A DNA stretch of 31,730 bases from Conidiobolus incongruus B7586 (Eukaryota > Entomophthoromycota > Entomophthoromycetes > Entomophthorales > Conidiobolaceae). The DNA lies in the NCBI GenBank assembly GCA_000697335.1, contig JNEM01016985.1, forward strand, positions 1 to 31,730. Reading direction: 5' to 3'. The position numbers and the translations under genes are program-made. Shown here in pieces: positions 30,278 through 31,730 of this stretch. The notes below the pieces were generated by a model that was not told where the DNA came from, searched no databases, and was given only the letters and a program-made list of their open reading frames with translations. Within the stretch, counting starts at the first letter, position 1. Each line of letters begins with the position of its first letter.

Positions 30278-31730
30278 AAATATGTTGAAACCACTATTTA
30301 AAATTATTACAATACTATTTAAACCTAATTATTAAGATAAAAAATTATTGGAATAATAATTTTAAATTAATGGACATATCCTTAAGATATTAATTTTTTT
30401 TCTTTTTGAATAAATATATTTTAATAGCTTGGGTATTCAATTGATAAATTTAGAATCCAAGTCACAATCACTTAAAAATAATAATCCGAAAATAATCCTT
30501 ATGTAATATTTGATAGTTGAAATAATTAATTGAAAGATTGTATCAAAATCGTCTCTCAAATCCTATTTATTAAAATAATTTGTATATTTTTCTGATTTAT
30601 AAATTTAAGTTATTTTCAAAATCTTTCAGATAATTTTTGTAATTCAAAAACTATGGAAAATAGGAATAATTTCATATTGTATTGACAGTGTTTGGAATAT
30701 CATAAATCAAAAAATATTATATTTTATGTCAGATTCTAATTCATTTTTATGAATGTAGATTAGCAAACTTTAATCAAACTGACAAATAATTAGATACAAA
30801 TTACTATTAATATTGTATACTTTGCAAATATTCTATTAGAATTTTTAATCTGTACAAATAAATTAATTAAATAAATTTACTCCATATTATAATATTTGTT
30901 TAATTAGGCAATAAAATAAAATATTACTTTTTAGGTTTCAATAAATTTGTCAATATATTTGATATATTGTGAATTTGAAATTAATCATTATAATTATATT
31001 ACCTATATGATTACATTAATTGTTGATAAAAAATAAAATACTATTCATATAAAGTAGTATTTTTTAGTTTATAAAAATTTGATTAGCTTAATTATTTAAC
31101 TGTTTATCATATTTTCATATTTATACCCTATATTATGATTAAATTATTATGATCAATAATTAAAATATTATTAAATATGGGTTGACTTAAATATAATTAT
31201 CCAAGCTCATATTTATAATATATATTAATTGTTATATAAACCTTATATTCAGTATTTATGTATTTTTATTCTAAATAAGATATCTACTATATTTAGAATT
31301 ATTTTATATTAAGTGGAATATATATATAAATATGGTTATTTTCCACTGAATCATAAAATTTCAAAAATTCAATATATAATATTATTAATAAGTTTATAAA
31401 ACTTATTTAATAAAGTGACCAATGCTATATTTTATATTTTATATTTTATATGGATTTTGTATGAATATTATTTATCAGAATCCAAAGTTTGGCTAAATAA
31501 TACCTATCACCATATTATATCATTGTATTATTACTAATATAAAATTAAGATTAATTATTATCATTTTATATAAATTTCAATTACATTATTTTATTATTTT
31601 AAATTTATATTATAATAACTTAATTATAAATATTTACTTTTAATTAAGATCACATATATTAATTCAAAATCTAATATAATTATCTTAAAATATAAAAATA
31701 AAAATTCTTTTTATTTTTGATTTTTTAAAT
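30278..31730. other. AT-rich right edge, no gene
   Basis: No open frame or RNA gene is recognised. A tandem ATATTTT run of about three units lies near 31427-31450. The last 20 or so bases match the end motif of repeat B (TTTTTGATTTTTTAAAT), so a third copy may begin at the window edge. Confidence 0.45.

Overview
This looks like a piece of a very AT-rich fungal genome (my impression is roughly three quarters A+T overall, with intergenic stretches richer still). The reasons are: a three-exon Spt4 gene; short introns of about 50-60 nt with GTAAG/GTAAA-type 5' ends and TAG/CAG 3' ends; a YMR226C-type short-chain dehydrogenase relic; zeta-crystallin-type quinone reductase relics; and Copia-type LTR and Tc1-type transposon remains. 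The composition and gene set would fit an early-diverging fungus such as a zoopagomycotan/entomophthoralean lineage, but no marker here settles the species.

Layout. 1-1570: a Copia-like LTR at the left edge, then a very AT-rich old repeat (repeat B). 2031-3893: an intact L-lactate dehydrogenase gene convergent with an intact four-exon gene ending in a coiled coil (distantly PAAT/C10orf88-like). 3996-5525: minus-strand relics of an ankyrin-repeat gene and of a short-chain dehydrogenase. 6907-7406: intact Spt4. 8653-11842: two related minus-strand quinone oxidoreductase genes, both decaying. 13314-13670: an intronless gene for a small secreted Pro-rich/Tyr-rich protein. 13671-17630: gene-poor, with an old solo-like LTR at 14839-15186. 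17631-20618: two tandem two-exon SAM-dependent methyltransferase genes, the first cut short by a TGA, with a GC-richer island between them. 20619-27930: an AT-rich repeat graveyard holding a second, inverted copy of repeat B split by about 1 kb of other DNA, and a complete but dead Tc1-like transposon (25764-27336) with 216-220 bp terminal inverted repeats. 27930-28545: a GC-richer island of broken coding sequence of unknown origin. 29336-30277: a third intact methyltransferase gene. The remainder is AT-rich and empty.

Themes. Active housekeeping genes (Spt4, LDH) sit beside a dying block of NAD(P)-dependent oxidoreductases. The methyltransferase family is the main expansion: copies 1 and 2 share 105-nt and 299-nt tracts with no differences while the DNA between and after them has diverged, which points to gene conversion. 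The Tc1-like relic is readable in one register from its helix-turn-helix region to its stop, broken only by substitutions, mostly of C-to-T/G-to-A type, so AT-directed mutation rather than deletion appears to have killed it. No CRISPR, tRNA or rRNA gene was recognised.
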